A DNA stretch of 64,000 nucleotides. Source: Panorpa germanica. Taxonomy: Eukaryota > Arthropoda > Insecta > Mecoptera > Panorpidae. A model generated the notes under the pieces. The model was given only the letters and a program-made list of their open reading frames with translations. It did not search any database and was not told where the DNA came from. Made by a program: the position numbers and the translations under genes. The stretch covers positions 9,300,001 to 9,364,000 of the forward strand of contig OY783205.1 of the NCBI GenBank assembly GCA_963678705.1, read 5' to 3'. This document shows, in pieces, positions 28,847 to 42,273 of this stretch (its first letter is position 1; each line of letters begins with the position of its first letter).

Positions 28847-29767
28847 TTAATTTACACACATGTTTTGACTTCTTTTAAATATCGGTTTGCACAAATGAAA
28901 ACTGCCGCAATCAGTATAAATATCAGAGCATAGGCCTCGTCGTGATGTAAACCGATCGAATGATGCGAGAAATGAGTCAGTAGAGTTTCCAGAAGTAACT
29001 TCGAGGTGAACAGCTTTTGTGGACATACATATAAAAAAACACAAATATGCTTTTGATATATGAGCATTTCGGATGCGAGGTTCTTTAATGAAAAAAGGTC
29101 CAGCAAAATCAATACCAACATGTAAAAATGGTCGATGGTATGTGACTCTAGCAGCTGGTAAGTCACCCATGACAGGAGTAGATGTAGTTGCTCGTAATTT
29201 TGTGCAAATAGTGCATAGTCGTAAGACTTGTCGAATTTTACTTTTGGCGGATATTATCCAGAATTTAGATCGTAAAAGATAATGTAACGTATTGAGCCCC
29301 ACAAGTAAATATAGTTTATGGTAATGTAATATTAGTAAGTTCGTTAAATGGTTATGCTTTGGCAATAGATATGGGTGTTTTGCTGCAGAGGTTAACTCTG
29401 AATTTTCGAGACGTCCGCCGACAACTAATAGCCCATTGTGATTGACACATGGAGATAGAGAGAATAATATGGTGCGGAATTGACGACCGAGCTTGATATT
29501 TCTAATATCATCACTAAAATGATCCTGTTGTGCTAAGCGAATAATAAATATCTCTGCGGCAAGTAATTCTGTGAACGTTGGTGGACCAACGGCGACGTTA
29601 ACATCATGACCAGGCATTATTAGTGACCTAAAACGCTTACTGTAAGCTACAATACGAAGTAATTTACAATAATTTGACTGGTTTTCCAGTAGAGTTAAAA
29701 ATACATTTGACACAAGTTTGTCCGTACACAGATTTGAACTGATTTTTACTTGTTTAAGCTCAGGCAA
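28847..29767 (-). pseudogene. BEL/Pao integrase region, reference copy (unit 10)
   Basis: A 306-codon stretch. Residues ~130-190 form an H2C2 integrase zinc-binding domain, with histidines around HYHKLYLH (unit consensus form) and a CTIC pair near residues 185-188. Residues ~213-300 start the DDE core, with Asp near 220 in GIDFAGP and Asp near 286 in TDCGSF. These are BEL/Pao signatures; integrase inserts the cDNA copy into the genome. Upstream residues ~1-120 resemble the linker after RNase H. The region is part of a deleted element that lacks LTRs and reverse transcriptase, so it is a fossil. The equivalent stretch is present in all 14 units, open over about 306 codons in units 2, 3, 4, 5, 6, 10, 12 and 14 and broken or shorter elsewhere. 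Confidence 0.85.
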
Positions 29768-29780
29768 TGTTAGTTCGGTA

Positions 29781-31010
29781 TTATGTTGTCCAACAAAGCT
29801 TATGTGGTGGGACCATCAGCCATGACAACACAACGGAAGAATCAGTAAAGGCGTATACTTGAATATTATTCAATTTTGGCATTAGAATGTTATGTACATG
29901 AAGAAGCAATTTTGTTAAAAAAACTGCACCAAGAAGTTCTAAAAATATTTGTGGCCCATAAATTGACGAGATCTGTTCAACTCCTATATCTATACAATGA
30001 AAATACGTTGATTCTTGGAAGAACCTAGCTGACATTTGTAGTCGAGAATTTTTGTCTCGATAAACAACTGGCATTACTTGAACGCCTTCAAGATATTTTA
30101 CATTGACAGCGCCATTATTTTGCAATGAATTCTCACTAACACCTTGCTTCTCATTAGAAATGGCATTGACAACAGGTTTATTATTCGCTAATAAAACGTT
30201 GTGGTAAGCACTACTACTTTTTGAATTATTTGCAAAGATGTCACTACCTTTCCAAGTTCTACTTAGGGAAGCAGTGTGGTCAAGTGGAAGAGAAGTGGAC
30301 TTATAAAAATTACCACCAGTAGATATAACTTGCCTTTTAATATTGCCGTTATTTATTTGCTTTTGAAAAGGATCCATTCCAAATACATCCACGTTAAAGT
30401 CTGAAACTGCATGTTCCTGCGGAAATAATTGATTTGAAATTGGATGACTTATCGTTGAAATTGGATCAACTACAGGCGGAGTATTACCACTCCAATCAAC
30501 TTGTCTTTTAAATACTGCATCATATTTTGGAAAACGAACAATTAGAGGAGAAGAATCATCTTCTAAATTTGATTGAGATATATTTAAAAGATGACACTTC
30601 CTTTTTGTAAGTTTATTTTTTTCTGCGATTGGAACTAATGGAGGCATATCTGAAAAACTGTCGACATTCGTGTAATTGATATCAGTTTGCATTGCATATT
30701 CTCCATCTTTTCCTTGTTCTTCAAAACAAAAATTTCCATCTATAATCAACTCTGATTGAGTCTTAGTATTTGAGACTTCGTTACATTCCAAAATATTGTC
30801 GCCAGGATCATTGTTAGCAGATTCAATTTCTCTTTCTATGTTTAGTATTTTAGTAATTTCTTTACTTTCATTTCCTAAAGATTTATCAGTATTATTTTCC
30901 ATTTCAATCGTAATTGTTGACGAATTTGATTGATTCCTAATATGCGGTGAAGAAATCTCTGAACTATAGTTCAATTTAACAAAAGACTGTTCATTTTCAA
31001 CTAATTTCAA
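29781..31010 (-). CDS. Longest orphan reading frame, running into an RNase H remnant
   Basis: A 409-codon open stretch. Residues 1 to about 320 are the Ser/Asn-rich unrecognised region; roughly the last 50 residues carry a BEL/Pao RNase H remnant with the motif TDSSVVLSWL, typical of the segment just before the integrase in BEL/Pao polyproteins. This copy therefore shows, without any reconstruction, that the orphan region sits in frame with retrotransposon sequence. The RNase H part is only a fragment of the domain, so no enzyme activity is expected. Confidence 0.5.
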   Translation of the reverse strand: MKLVENEQSFVKLNYSSEISSPHIRNQSNSSTITIEMENNTDKSLGNESKEITKILNIEREIESANNDPGDNILECNEVSNTKTQSELIIDGNFCFEEQGKDGEYAMQTDINYTNVDSFSDMPPLVPIAEKNKLTKRKCHLLNISQSNLEDDSSPLIVRFPKYDAVFKRQVDWSGNTPPVVDPISTISHPISNQLFPQEHAVSDFNVDVFGMDPFQKQINNGNIKRQVISTGGNFYKSTSLPLDHTASLSRTWKGSDIFANNSKSSSAYHNVLLANNKPVVNAISNEKQGVSENSLQNNGAVNVKYLEGVQVMPVVYRDKNSRLQMSARFFQESTYFHCIDIGVEQISSIYGPQIFLELLGAVFLTKLLLHVHNILMPKLNNIQVYAFTDSSVVLSWLMVPPHKLCWTT

Positions 31011-33198
31011 ACAAGTTTCGTTTTGAATTTCATCGTTTTCTTGAAGATTAGTTACATATTCTACAAGTCCTAAATCTTTGTCGTTTAATATTTCAGTATT
31101 AAAATTTGTTTTTGATTTATTTTTACCAACTTTTCGAGTGGTATTCCCTTGAGCGAATATATTTTTGAAGATTGTTGCCCGATTTTTGTAAAAGGTTCAC
31201 TAATACTTTCTTTCTCATTTGAATAATGTTTAATTTGAAGTATACATTATGCAAGAATTTCAAAATTTAATTTGATTAGCTTCGATACTGGTCGTTTATA
31301 AATGCCATGAGCGGTTTTTAATGTAACAACACGAACATGACCGTCAGGACCTGGATGAGCTTCCTGGACACGTGCCAATGGCCATTCGAATGGTGAAATA
31401 TTATTATACTTTATCCATTCAAGGTCATCCAATTTTAAATTGTCAGAGACGGAGTGGCATTTGTGTCGTTGGTGTAGAGTATTGAGATATTGTCGGATCC
31501 ATCTATTTGCAAAAACCTGTCTAAATTGTTTGATTAATTCCCAACGCTGTAAATGATTTGGGTTTCTATTTAACAGAATTTCCTCAGGAGGAAGACATAA
31601 TGACGAACCAATAAGAAAGTGACTAGGAGATAAAAGAATTTGGATCATCTGGTGATGCAGGCAAATGTACTAAAAGGCGACTGTTCATAATTGCTTCTAT
31701 TCTGGCAAAAATTGTTGTGAGTTCTTTAAATGTAAATGGTCGTGTACCAATTACTTGTAGGAGATGATATTTGGCACTTTTAACTCCACTTTCCTAGAGT
31801 CCACCAAAATTTGGACTGTGAGGAGGGTTAAAATGCCATTTAACCCCTATAATGAAGACTTAATTTGCACACATGTTCTGACTTCTTTTAAATATCGGTT
31901 TGCACCAATGAAAACTGCCGCAATCAGTATAAATATCAGAGCATAGGCCTTGTCGTGATGTAAACCGATCGAATGATGCGAGAAATGAGTCAGTAGAGAT
32001 TCCAGAAGTAACTTCGAGGTGAACAGCTTTTGTGGACATACATATAAAAAGACACAAATATGCTTTTGATATATGAGCATTTCGGATGCGAGGTTCTTTA
32101 ATGAAAAAAGGTCCAGCAAAATCAATACCAATATGTAAAAATGGTCGATGGTATGTGACTCTAGCAGCTGGTAAGTCACCCATGACAGGAGTAAATGTAG
32201 TTGCTCGTAATTTTGTGCAAATAGTGCATAGTCGTAAGACTTGTCGAATTTTACTTCAGGCGGATATTATCCAGAATTTAGATCGTAGAAGATAATGTAA
32301 CGTATTGAGCTCCACATGTAAATATAGTTTCTGGTAATGTAATATTAGTAAGTTCGTTAAATGATTATGCTTTTTCAATAGATATGGGTGTTTTGCTGCA
32401 GAGGTTAACTCTGAATTTTCCAGACGTCCGCCGACAACTAATAGCCCATTGCGATCGAGACATGGAGATAGAGAGATTAAAATGGTGCGGAATTGACGAC
32501 CGAGCTTGATATTTCTAATATCATCACTAAAATAATCCTGTTGTGCTAAGCGAATAATAAATATCTCTGCGGCAAGTAATTCTGAGAACGTTGGTGGACC
32601 AACGGCGACGTTAACATCATGACCAGGCATTATTAGTGACCTAAAACGCTTACTGTAAGCTACAATACGAAGTAATTTACAATAATTTGACTAGTTTTCC
32701 AGTAGAGTTAAGAATACATTTGACACAAGTTTGTCCGTACACAGATTTGAACTGATTTTTACTGTTTAAGCTCAGGCAATGTTAGTTCGGTATTATGTTG
32801 TCTAACAAATTTTATGTGGTGGGACCTTCAGCCATGACAACACAACGGAAGAATCAGTAAAGGCGTATACTTGAATATTATTCAATTTTGGCATTAGAAT
32901 GTTATGTACATGAAGAAGCAATTTTGTTAAAAAAAATTGCATCAAGAAGTTTTAAAAATATTTGTGGCCCATCGAGTAGACGAGATCAGTTTGGCTCCTA
33001 TATCTATATAATGAAAATACGTTGGTTCTAGGAACAACCTAGCTGACATTTGTAGTCGAGAATTCTTGTCTCGATAAACAACTGGCATTACTTGAACGCC
33101 TTCAAGATATTTTACATTGACAGCACCATTATTGTGCAAGGAATTCTCACTAACACCTTGCTTCTCATTAGAAATGGCATTGACAACAGGTTTATTAT
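30185..33198 (-). repeat. Array unit 11
   Basis: Length 3014 bp, the shortest whole unit. It holds the right part of the longest open orphan frame (29781-31010, 409 codons). DUF5641-type region near 31247-31690; integrase region 31691-32630. The left part pairs with unit 3 and the right part with unit 8. It is the extra unit that raises the inter-block offset from 24,150 to 27,163 bp. Confidence 0.9.
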
Positions 33199-36100
33199 TC
33201 GCTAATAAAACGTTGTGGTAAGCACTACTACTTTCTGAATTATTTGCCAAGATGTCACTACTTATCCAAGTTCAACTTAGGGAAGCAGTGTTGTCAAGTG
33301 GAAGAGAAGTGGACTTATAAAAATTACCTCCAGTAGCTATAACTTGCCTTTTAATATTGCCATCATTTATTTGCTTTTGAAAAGGATCCATTCCAAATAC
33401 ATCCACGTTAAAGTCTGAAACTGCATGTTCTTGCAAAAAAAATTGGTTTGAAATTGGATGACTTATCGTTGAAATTGGATCAACTACAGGCGGAGTATTA
33501 CCACTCCAATCAACTTGTCTTTTAAATACTGCATCATATTTTGGAAAACGAACAATTAAGGGAGAAGAATCATCTTCTAAATTTAATTGAGATATATTTA
33601 AAAGATGACACTTCCTTTTTGTAAGTTTATTTTTTTCTACAATTGGAACTAATGGAGGCATATCTGAAAAACTGTCGACATTCGTGTAATTGATATCAGT
33701 TTGCATTGCATATTCTCCATCTTTTCCTTGTTCTTCAAAACAAAAATTTCCATCTACAATCAACTCTGATTAAGTCTTAGTATTTGAGACTTCGTTACAT
33801 TCCAAAATATTGTCGCCAGGATCATTGTTAGCAGATTCAATTTCTCTTTCTATGTTTAGTATTTTAGTAATTTCTTTACTTTCATTTCCTAAAGATTTAT
33901 CAGTATTATTTTCCATTTCAATCGTAATTGTTGACGAATTTGATTGATTCCTAATATGCGGTGAAGAAATCTCTGAACTATAGTTCAATTTAACAAAAGA
34001 CTGTTCATTTTCAACTAATTTCAAACAAGTTTCGTTTTGAATTTCATCGTTTTCTTGAAAATTAGTTACATATTCTACAAGTCCTAAATCTTTGTCGTTT
34101 AATATTTCAGTATTAAAATTTCTTTTTGATTTATTACTACCAACTTTTCGAGTGGTATTCCCTTGAGCTTTCGAATATATTTTTGAAGATTGTTGCCCGA
34201 TTTTTGGATAAGGTTCACTAATACTTTCTTTCTCATTTGAATTATGTTTAATTTGAAGTATACATTATGCAAGAATTTCAAAATTTAATTTGATTAGCTT
34301 CGATACTGGTCGTTTATAAATGCCATGAGCGGTTTTTAATGTAACAACACGAACATGACCGTCAGGACCTGGATGAGTTTCGTGGACACGTGCCAATGGC
34401 CATTCGAATAGTGAAATATTATTATCCTTTATCCATACAGGGTCATCCAATTTTAAATTGTCAGAGACGGAGTGCCATTTGTGTCGTTGGTGTAGAGTAT
34501 TGAGATATTGTCGGATCCATCTATTTGCAAAATCCTGTCTAATTTGTTTGATTAATTCCCAACGCTGTAAATGATTTGGGTTTCTATTTAACAGAATTTC
34601 CTCAGGAGGAAGACATAATGACGAACCAATAAGAGAGTGACTAGGAGATAAGGGATGTGGATCATCTGGTGATGCAGGCAAATGTACTAAAAGGCGACTG
34701 TTCATAATTGCTTCTATTCTGGCAAAAATTGTTGTGAGTTCTTCAAATGTAAGTGGTCGTGTACCAATTACTCGTTGGAGATGATATTTGGCACTTTTAA
34801 CTCCACTTTCCTAGAGTCCACCAAAATTTGGACTGTGAGGAGGGTTAAAATGCCATTTAACCCTTCTAATGAAGACTTAATTTACACACATGTTTTGACT
34901 TCTTTTAAATATCGGTTTGCACCAATGAAAACTGCCGCAATCAGTATAAATATCAGAGCATAGGCCTCGTCGTGATGTAAACCGATCGAATGATGCGAGA
35001 AATGAGTCAGTAGAGTTTCCAGAAGTAACTTCGAGGTGAACAGCTTTTGTGGACATACATATAAAAAAACACAAATATGCTTTTGATATATGAGCATTTC
35101 GGATGCGAGGTTCTTTAATGAAAAAAGGTCCAGCAAAATCAATACCAACATGTAAAAATGGTCGATGGTATGTGACTCTAGCAGCTGGTAAGTCACCCAT
35201 GACAGGAGTAGATGTAGTTGCTCGTAATTTTGTGCAAATAGTGCATAGTCGTAAGACTTGTCGAATTTTACTTTTGGCGGATATTATCCAGAATTTAGAT
35301 CGTAAAAGATAATGTAACGTATTGAGCCCCACATGTAAATATAGTTTATGGTAATGTAATATTAGTAAGTTCGTTAAATGGTTATGCTTTGGCAATAGAT
35401 ATGGGTGTTTTGCTGCAGAGGTTAACTCTGAATTTTCGAGACGTCCGCCGACAACGTATAGCCCATTGTAATCGAGACATGGAGATAGAGAGATTAATAT
35501 GGTGCGGAATTGACGACCGAGCTTGATATTTCTAATATCATCACTAAAATGATCCTGTTGTGCTAAGCGAATAATAAATATCTCTGCGGCAAGTAATTCT
35601 GTGAACGTAGGTGGACCAAAGGCGACGTTAACATCATGACCTGGCATTATTAGTGACCTAAAACGCTTACTGTAAGCTACAATACGAAGTAATTTACAAT
35701 AATTTGACTGGTTTTCCAGTAGAGTTAAGAATACATTTGACACAAGTTTGTCCATACACAGATTTGAACTGATTTTTACTTGTTTACGCTCAGGCAATGT
35801 TAATTCGGTATTATGTTGTCCAACAAAGTTTATGTGGTGGGACCTTCAGCCATGACAACACAACGGAAGAATCAGTAAAGGCGTATACTTGAATATTATT
35901 CAATTTTGGCATTAGAATGTTATGTACATGAAGAAGCAATTTTGTTAAAAAAACTGCACCAAGAAGTTCTAAAAATATTTCTGGCCCATCGAGTAGACGA
36001 GATCTGTTCGGCTCCTATATCTATACAATGAAAATACGTTGATTCTAGGAACAACCCAGCTCACATTTGTAGTCGAGAATTTTTGTCTCGATAAACAACT

Positions 36101-36215
36101 GGCATTACTTGAACGCCTTCAAGATATTTTACATTGACAGCGCCATTATTTTGCAAGGAATTCTCACTAACACCTTGCTTCTCATTAAAAATGGCATTGA
36201 CAACAGGTTTATTAT
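33199..36215 (-). repeat. Array unit 12
   Basis: Length 3017 bp. DUF5641-type region 34265-34705; integrase region 34706-35797, open over 306 codons. Partner of unit 3 at 27,163 bp from about 33.77 kb rightward. The orphan frame is broken. Confidence 0.9.
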
Positions 36216-39200
36216 TCGCTAATAAAACGTTGTGGTAAGCACTACTATTTTTTGAATTATTTGCAAAGATGTCACTACCTCTCCAAGTTCTACTTAGGGA
36301 AGCAGTGTGGTCAAGTGGAAGAGAAGTGGACTTATAAAAATTACCAACAGTAGATATAACTTGCCTTTTAATATTGCCATCATTTATTTGCTTTTGAAAA
36401 GGATCCATTCCAAATACATCCACGTTAAAGTCTGAAACTGCATGTTCTTGCGGAAATAATTGGTTTGAAATTAAATGACTTATCGTTGAAATTGGATTAA
36501 CTACAGGCGGAGTATTACCACTCCAATCAACTTGTCTTTTAAATACTGCATCATATTTTGGAAAACGAACAATTAAAGGAGAAGAATCATCTTCTAAATT
36601 TGATTGAGATATATTTAAAAGATGACACTTCCTTTTAGTAAGTTTATTTCTTCCTACAATTGGAACTAATGGAGGCATATCTGAAAAACTGTCGCCATTC
36701 GTGTAATTGATATCAGTTTGCATTGCATATTCTCCATCTTTTCCTTGTTCTTCAAAACCAAATGTTCCATCTACAATCAACTCTGATGGAGTTTTAGTAT
36801 TTGAGACTTCGTTACATTCTAAAATATTGTCGCCAGGATCATTGTTAGCAGATTCAATTTCTCTTTCTATGTTTAGTATTTTAGTAATTTCTTTACTTTC
36901 ATTTCCTAAAGATTTATCAGTATTATTTTCCATTTCAATCGTAATTGTTGACGAATTTGATTGATTCCTAATAAGCGGTGAAGAAATCTCTGAACTATAG
37001 TTCAATTTACTAAAAGACTGTTCATTTTCAACTAATTTCAAACAAGTTTCGTTTTAAATTTCATCGTTTTCTTGAAGATTAGTTACATATTCTACAAGTC
37101 CTGAATCTTTGTCGTTTAATATTTCAGTATTAAGATTTCTTTTTGATTTATTACTACCAACTTTTCGAGTGGTATTCCCTTGAGCTTTCGAATATATTTT
37201 TGAAGATTGTTGCCCGATTTTTGGATAAGGTTCATTAATACTTTCTTTCTCATTTGAATTATGTTTAATTTGAAGTATACATTATGCAAGAATTTCAAAA
37301 TTTAATTTGATTAGCTTCGATACTGGTCGTTTATAAATGCCATGAGCGGTTTTTAATGTAACAACACGAACATGACCGTCAGGACCTGGATGAGTTTCGT
37401 GGACACGTGCCAATGGCCATTCGAATAGTGAAATATTATTATCCTTTATCCATACAGGGTCATCCAATTTTAAATTGTCAGAGACGGAGTGCCATTTGTG
37501 TCGTTGGTGTAGAGTATTGAGATATTGTCGGATCCATCTATTTGCAAAATCCTGTCTAATTTGTTTGATTAATTCCCAACGCTGTAAATGACTTGGGTTT
37601 CTATTTAACAGAATTTCCTCAGGAGGAAGACATAATGACGAACCAATAAGAAAGTGACTAGGAGATAAGGGATGTGGATCATCTGGTGATGCAGGCAATT
37701 GTACTAAAAGGCGACTGTTCATAATTGCTTCTATTCTGGCAAAAATTGTTGTGAGTTCTTCAAATGTAAGTGGTCGTGTACCAATTACTCGTTGGAGATG
37801 ATATTTGGCACTTTTAACTCTACTTTCCTAGAGTCCACCAAAATTTGGACTGTGAGGAGGGTTAAAATGCCATTTAACCCCTCTAATGAAGACTTAATTT
37901 ACACACATGTTTTGACTTCTTTTAAATATCGGTTTGCACCAATGAAAACTGCCGCAATCAGTATAAATATCAGAGCATAGGCCTCGTCGTGATGTAAACC
38001 GATCGAATGATGCGAGAAATGAGTCAGTAGTTTCCAGAAGTAACGTCGAGGTGAACAGCTTTTGTGGACATACATATAAAAAAACACAAATATGCTTTTG
38101 ATATATGAGCATTTCGGATGCGAGGTTCTTTAATGAAAAAAGGTCCAGCAAAATCAATACCAACATGTAAAAATGGTCGATGGTATGTGACTCTAGCAGC
38201 TGGTAAGTCACCCATGACAGGAGTATATGTAGTTGCTCGTAATTTTGTGCAAATAGTGCATAGTCGTAAGACTTGTCGAATTTTACTTTTGGCGGATATT
38301 ATCCAGAATTTAGATCGTAAAAGATAATGTAACGTATTGAGCCCCACATGTAAATATAGTTTATGGTAATGTAATATTAGTAAGTTCGTTAAATGGTTAT
38401 GCTTTGGCAATAGATATGGGTGTTTTGCTGCAGAGGTTAACTCTGAATTTTCGAGACGTCCGCCGACAACTAATAGCCCATTGTGATTGACACATGGAGA
38501 TAGAGAGAATAATATGGTGCGGAATTGACGACCGAGCTTGATATTTCTAATATCATCACTAAAATGATCCTGTTGTGCTAAGCGAATAATAAATATCTCT
38601 GCGGCCAGTAATTCTGTGAACGTTGGTGGACCAAAGCCGACGTTAACAACATGACCTGGCATTATTAGTGAAATAAAACGCTTACTGTAAGCTACAATAC
38701 GAAGTAATTTACAATAATTTGACTGGTTTTCCAATAGAGTTAAGAATACATTTGACACAAGTTTGTCCGTACACAGATTTGAACTGATTTTTACTTGTTT
38801 AAGCTCAGGCAATGTTAGTTCGGTATTATGTTGTCTAACAAATTTTATGTGGTGGGACCTTCAGCCATGACAACACAACGGAAGAATCAGTAAAGGCGTA
38901 TACTTGAATATTATTCAATTTTGGCATTAGAATGTTATGTACATGAAGAAGCAATTTTGTTAAAAAAAACTGCATCAAGAAGTTCTAAAAATATTTTAGA
39001 TAAAAAGATAGAAAGATAAATATTACCCATCGAGTAGACGAGATCTGTTCGGCTCTTATATCTATACAATGAAAATACGTTGATTCTAGGAACAACCTAG
39101 CTGACATTTGTAGTCGAGAATTTTTGTCTCGATAAACAACTGGCATTACTTGAACGCCTTCAAGATATTTTACATTGACAGCGCCATTATTTTGCAAGGA

Positions 39201-39256
39201 ATTCTCACTAACACCTTGCTTCTCATTAGAAATGGCATTGACAACAGGTTTATTAT
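36216..39256 (-). repeat. Array unit 13
   Basis: Length 3041 bp, the longest unit. Orphan frame open over 326 codons (36061-37041); DUF5641-type region 37282-37722; integrase region 37723-38812. Near twin of unit 4. Broken in the integrase. Confidence 0.9.
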
Positions 39257-42200
39257 TTGCTAATAAAACGTTGTGGTATGCACTACTACATTCTGAATTA
39301 TTTGCCAAGATGTCACTACTTATCCAAGTTCTACTTAGGGAAGCAGTGTTGTCAAGTGGAAGAGAAGTGGACTTATAAAAATTACCACCAGTAGCTATAA
39401 CTTGCCTTTTAATATTGCCATCATTTATTTGCTTTTGAAAAGGATCCATTCCAAATACATCCACGTTAAAGTCTGAAACTGCATGTTCTTGCAGAAATAA
39501 TTGGTTTAAAATTGAATGACTTATCGTTGAAATTGGATCAACTACAGGCAGAGTATTACCACTCCAATCAACTTGTCTTTTAAATACTGCATCATATTTT
39601 AGAAAACGAACAATTAAAGAAAAAGAATCATCTTCTAAATTTGATTGAGATATATTTAAAAGATAACACTTCCTTTTTGTAAGTTTATTTTTTTCTACAA
39701 TTGGAACTAATGGAGGCATATCTGAAAAACTGTCGACATTCGTGTAATTGATATCAGTTTGCATTGCATATTCTCCATCTTTTCCATGTTCTTCAAAACT
39801 AAAATTTCCATCTACAATCAACTCTGATTGAGTCTTAGTATTTGAGACTTCGTTATATTAAAAAATATTGTCGTCAGGATCATTGTTAGCAGATTCAATT
39901 TCTCTTTCTATGTTTAGTATTTTAGTAATTTCTTTACTTTCATTTCCTAAAGATTTATCAGTATTATTTTCCATTACAATCATAATTGTTGACGAATTTG
40001 ATTGATTCCTAATATGCGGTGAAGAAATCTCTGAACTATAGTTCAATTTACCAAAAGACTGTTCATTTTCAACTAATTTCAAACAAGTTTCGTTTTGAAT
40101 TTCATCGTTTTCTTGAAGATTAGTTACATATTCTACAAGTCCTGAATCTTTGTCGTTTAATATTTCAGTATTAAGATTTCTTTTTGATTTATTACTACCA
40201 ACTTTTCGAGTGGTATTCCCTTGAGCTTTCGAATATATTTTTGAAGATTGTTGCCCGATTTTTGGATAAGGTTCACTAATACTTCCTTTCTCATTTGAAT
40301 TATGTTTAATTTGAAGTATACATTATGCAAGAATTTCAAAATTTAATTTGATTTGCTTCGATACTGGTCGTTCATAAATACCATGAGCGGTTTTTAATGT
40401 TACAACACGAACATGACCGTCAGGACCTGGATGAGTTTCTTGGACACGTGCCAATGGCCATTCGAATGGTGAAATATTATTATTCTTTATCCATACAAGG
40501 TCATCCAATTTTAAATTGTCAGAGACGGAGTGCCATTTGTGTCGTTGGTGTAGAGTATTGAGATATTGTCGGATCCATCTATTTGCAAAATCCTGTCTAA
40601 TTTGTTTGATTAATTCCCAACGCTGTAAATGATTTGGGTTTCTATTTAACAGAATTTCCTCAGGAGGAAGACATAATGACGAACCAATAAGAAAGTGACT
40701 AGGAGATAAGGGATGTGGATCATCTGGTGATGCAGGCAAATGTACTAAAAGGCGACTGTTCATAATTGCTTCTATTCTGGCAAAAATTGTTGTGAGTTCT
40801 TCAAATGTAAGTGGTCGTGTACCAATTACTCGTTGGAGATGATATTTGGCACTTTTAACTCCACTTTCCTAGAGTCCACCAAAATTTGGACTGTGAGGAG
40901 GGTTAAAATGCCATTTAACGCCTCTAATGAAGACTTAATTTGCACACATGTTCTGACTTCTTTTAAATATCGGTTTGCACCAATGAAAACTGCCGCAATC
41001 AGTATAAATATCAGAGCATAGGCCTCGTCGTGATGTAAACCGATCGAATGATGCGAGAAATGAGTCAGTAGAGATTCCAGAAGTAACTTCGAGGTGAACA
41101 GCTGTAGTGGACATACATATAAAAAGACACAAATATGCTTTTGATATATGAGCATTTCGAATGCGAGGTTGTATAATGGAAAAGGGTCCAGCAAAATCAA
41201 TACCAACATGTAAAAATGGTCGATTGTATGTGACTCTAGCAGCTGGTAAGTCACCGATGACAGGAGTAGATGTAGTTGCTCGTAATTTTGTGCAAATAGT
41301 GCATAGTCGTAAGACTTGTCGAATTTTACTTCTGGCGGATATTATCCAGAATTTAGATCGTAAAAGATAATGTAACGTATTGAGCCCCACATGTAAATAT
41401 AGTTTCTGGTAATGTAATATTAGTAAGTTCGTTAAATGATTATGCTTTTTCAATAGATATGGGTGTTTTGCTGCAGAGGTTAACTCTGATTTTTCGAGAC
41501 GTCCGCCGACAACTAATAGCCCATTGTAAATGACACATGGAGATAGAGAGAATAATATGGTGCGGAATTGACGACCGAGCTTGATATTTCTAATATCATC
41601 ACTAAAATGATCCTGTTGTGCTAAGCGAATAATAAATATCTCTGCGGCAAGTAATTCTGTGAACGTTGGTGGACCAAAGCCGACGTTAACATCATGACCT
41701 GGCATTATTAGTGAAATAAAACGCTTACTGTAAGCTACAATACGAAGTAATTTACAATAATTTGACTGGTTTTCCAATAGAGTTAAGAATACATTTGACA
41801 CAAGTTTGTCCGTACACAGATTTGAACTGATTTTTACTTGTTTAAGCTCAGGCAATGTTAGTTCGGTATTATGTTGTCTAACAAATTTTATGTGGTGGGA
41901 CCTTCAGCCATGACAACACAACGGAAGAATCAGTAAAGGCGTATACTTGAATATTATTCAATTTTGGCATTAGAATGTTATGTACATGAAGAAGCAATTT
42001 TGTTAAAAAAACTGCATCAAGAAGTTCTAAAAATATTTGTGGCCCATCGAGTAGACGAGATCTGTTCGGCTCCTATATCTATACAATGAAAATACGTTGA
42101 TTCTAGGAACAACCTAGCTGACATTTGTAGTCGAGAATTCTTGTCTCGATAAACAACTGGCATTACTTGAACGCCTTCAAGATATTTTACATTGACAGCG

Positions 42201-42273
42201 CCATTATTTTGCAAGGAATTCTCACTAACACCTTGCTTCTCATTAGAAATGGCATTGACAAAAGGTTTATTAT
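39257..42273 (-). repeat. Array unit 14
   Basis: Length 3017 bp. DUF5641-type region 40323-40763; integrase region 40764-41855. The orphan-frame half pairs with unit 5, and the DUF5641/integrase part carries variants of the units 8/11 subfamily plus private ones. Broken in the orphan frame. Confidence 0.9.

Larger units (their letters stand above)
27169..30184 (-). repeat. Array unit 10 (best-preserved reference copy)
   Basis: Length 3016 bp. Orphan frame open over 360 codons (26912-27994), DUF5641-type region open over 146 codons (28235-28675) and integrase stretch open over 306 codons (28847-29767). Partner of unit 2 at 24,150 bp. All three main parts are at their longest open length here, so this copy is the most useful reference for the array. 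Confidence 0.9.
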
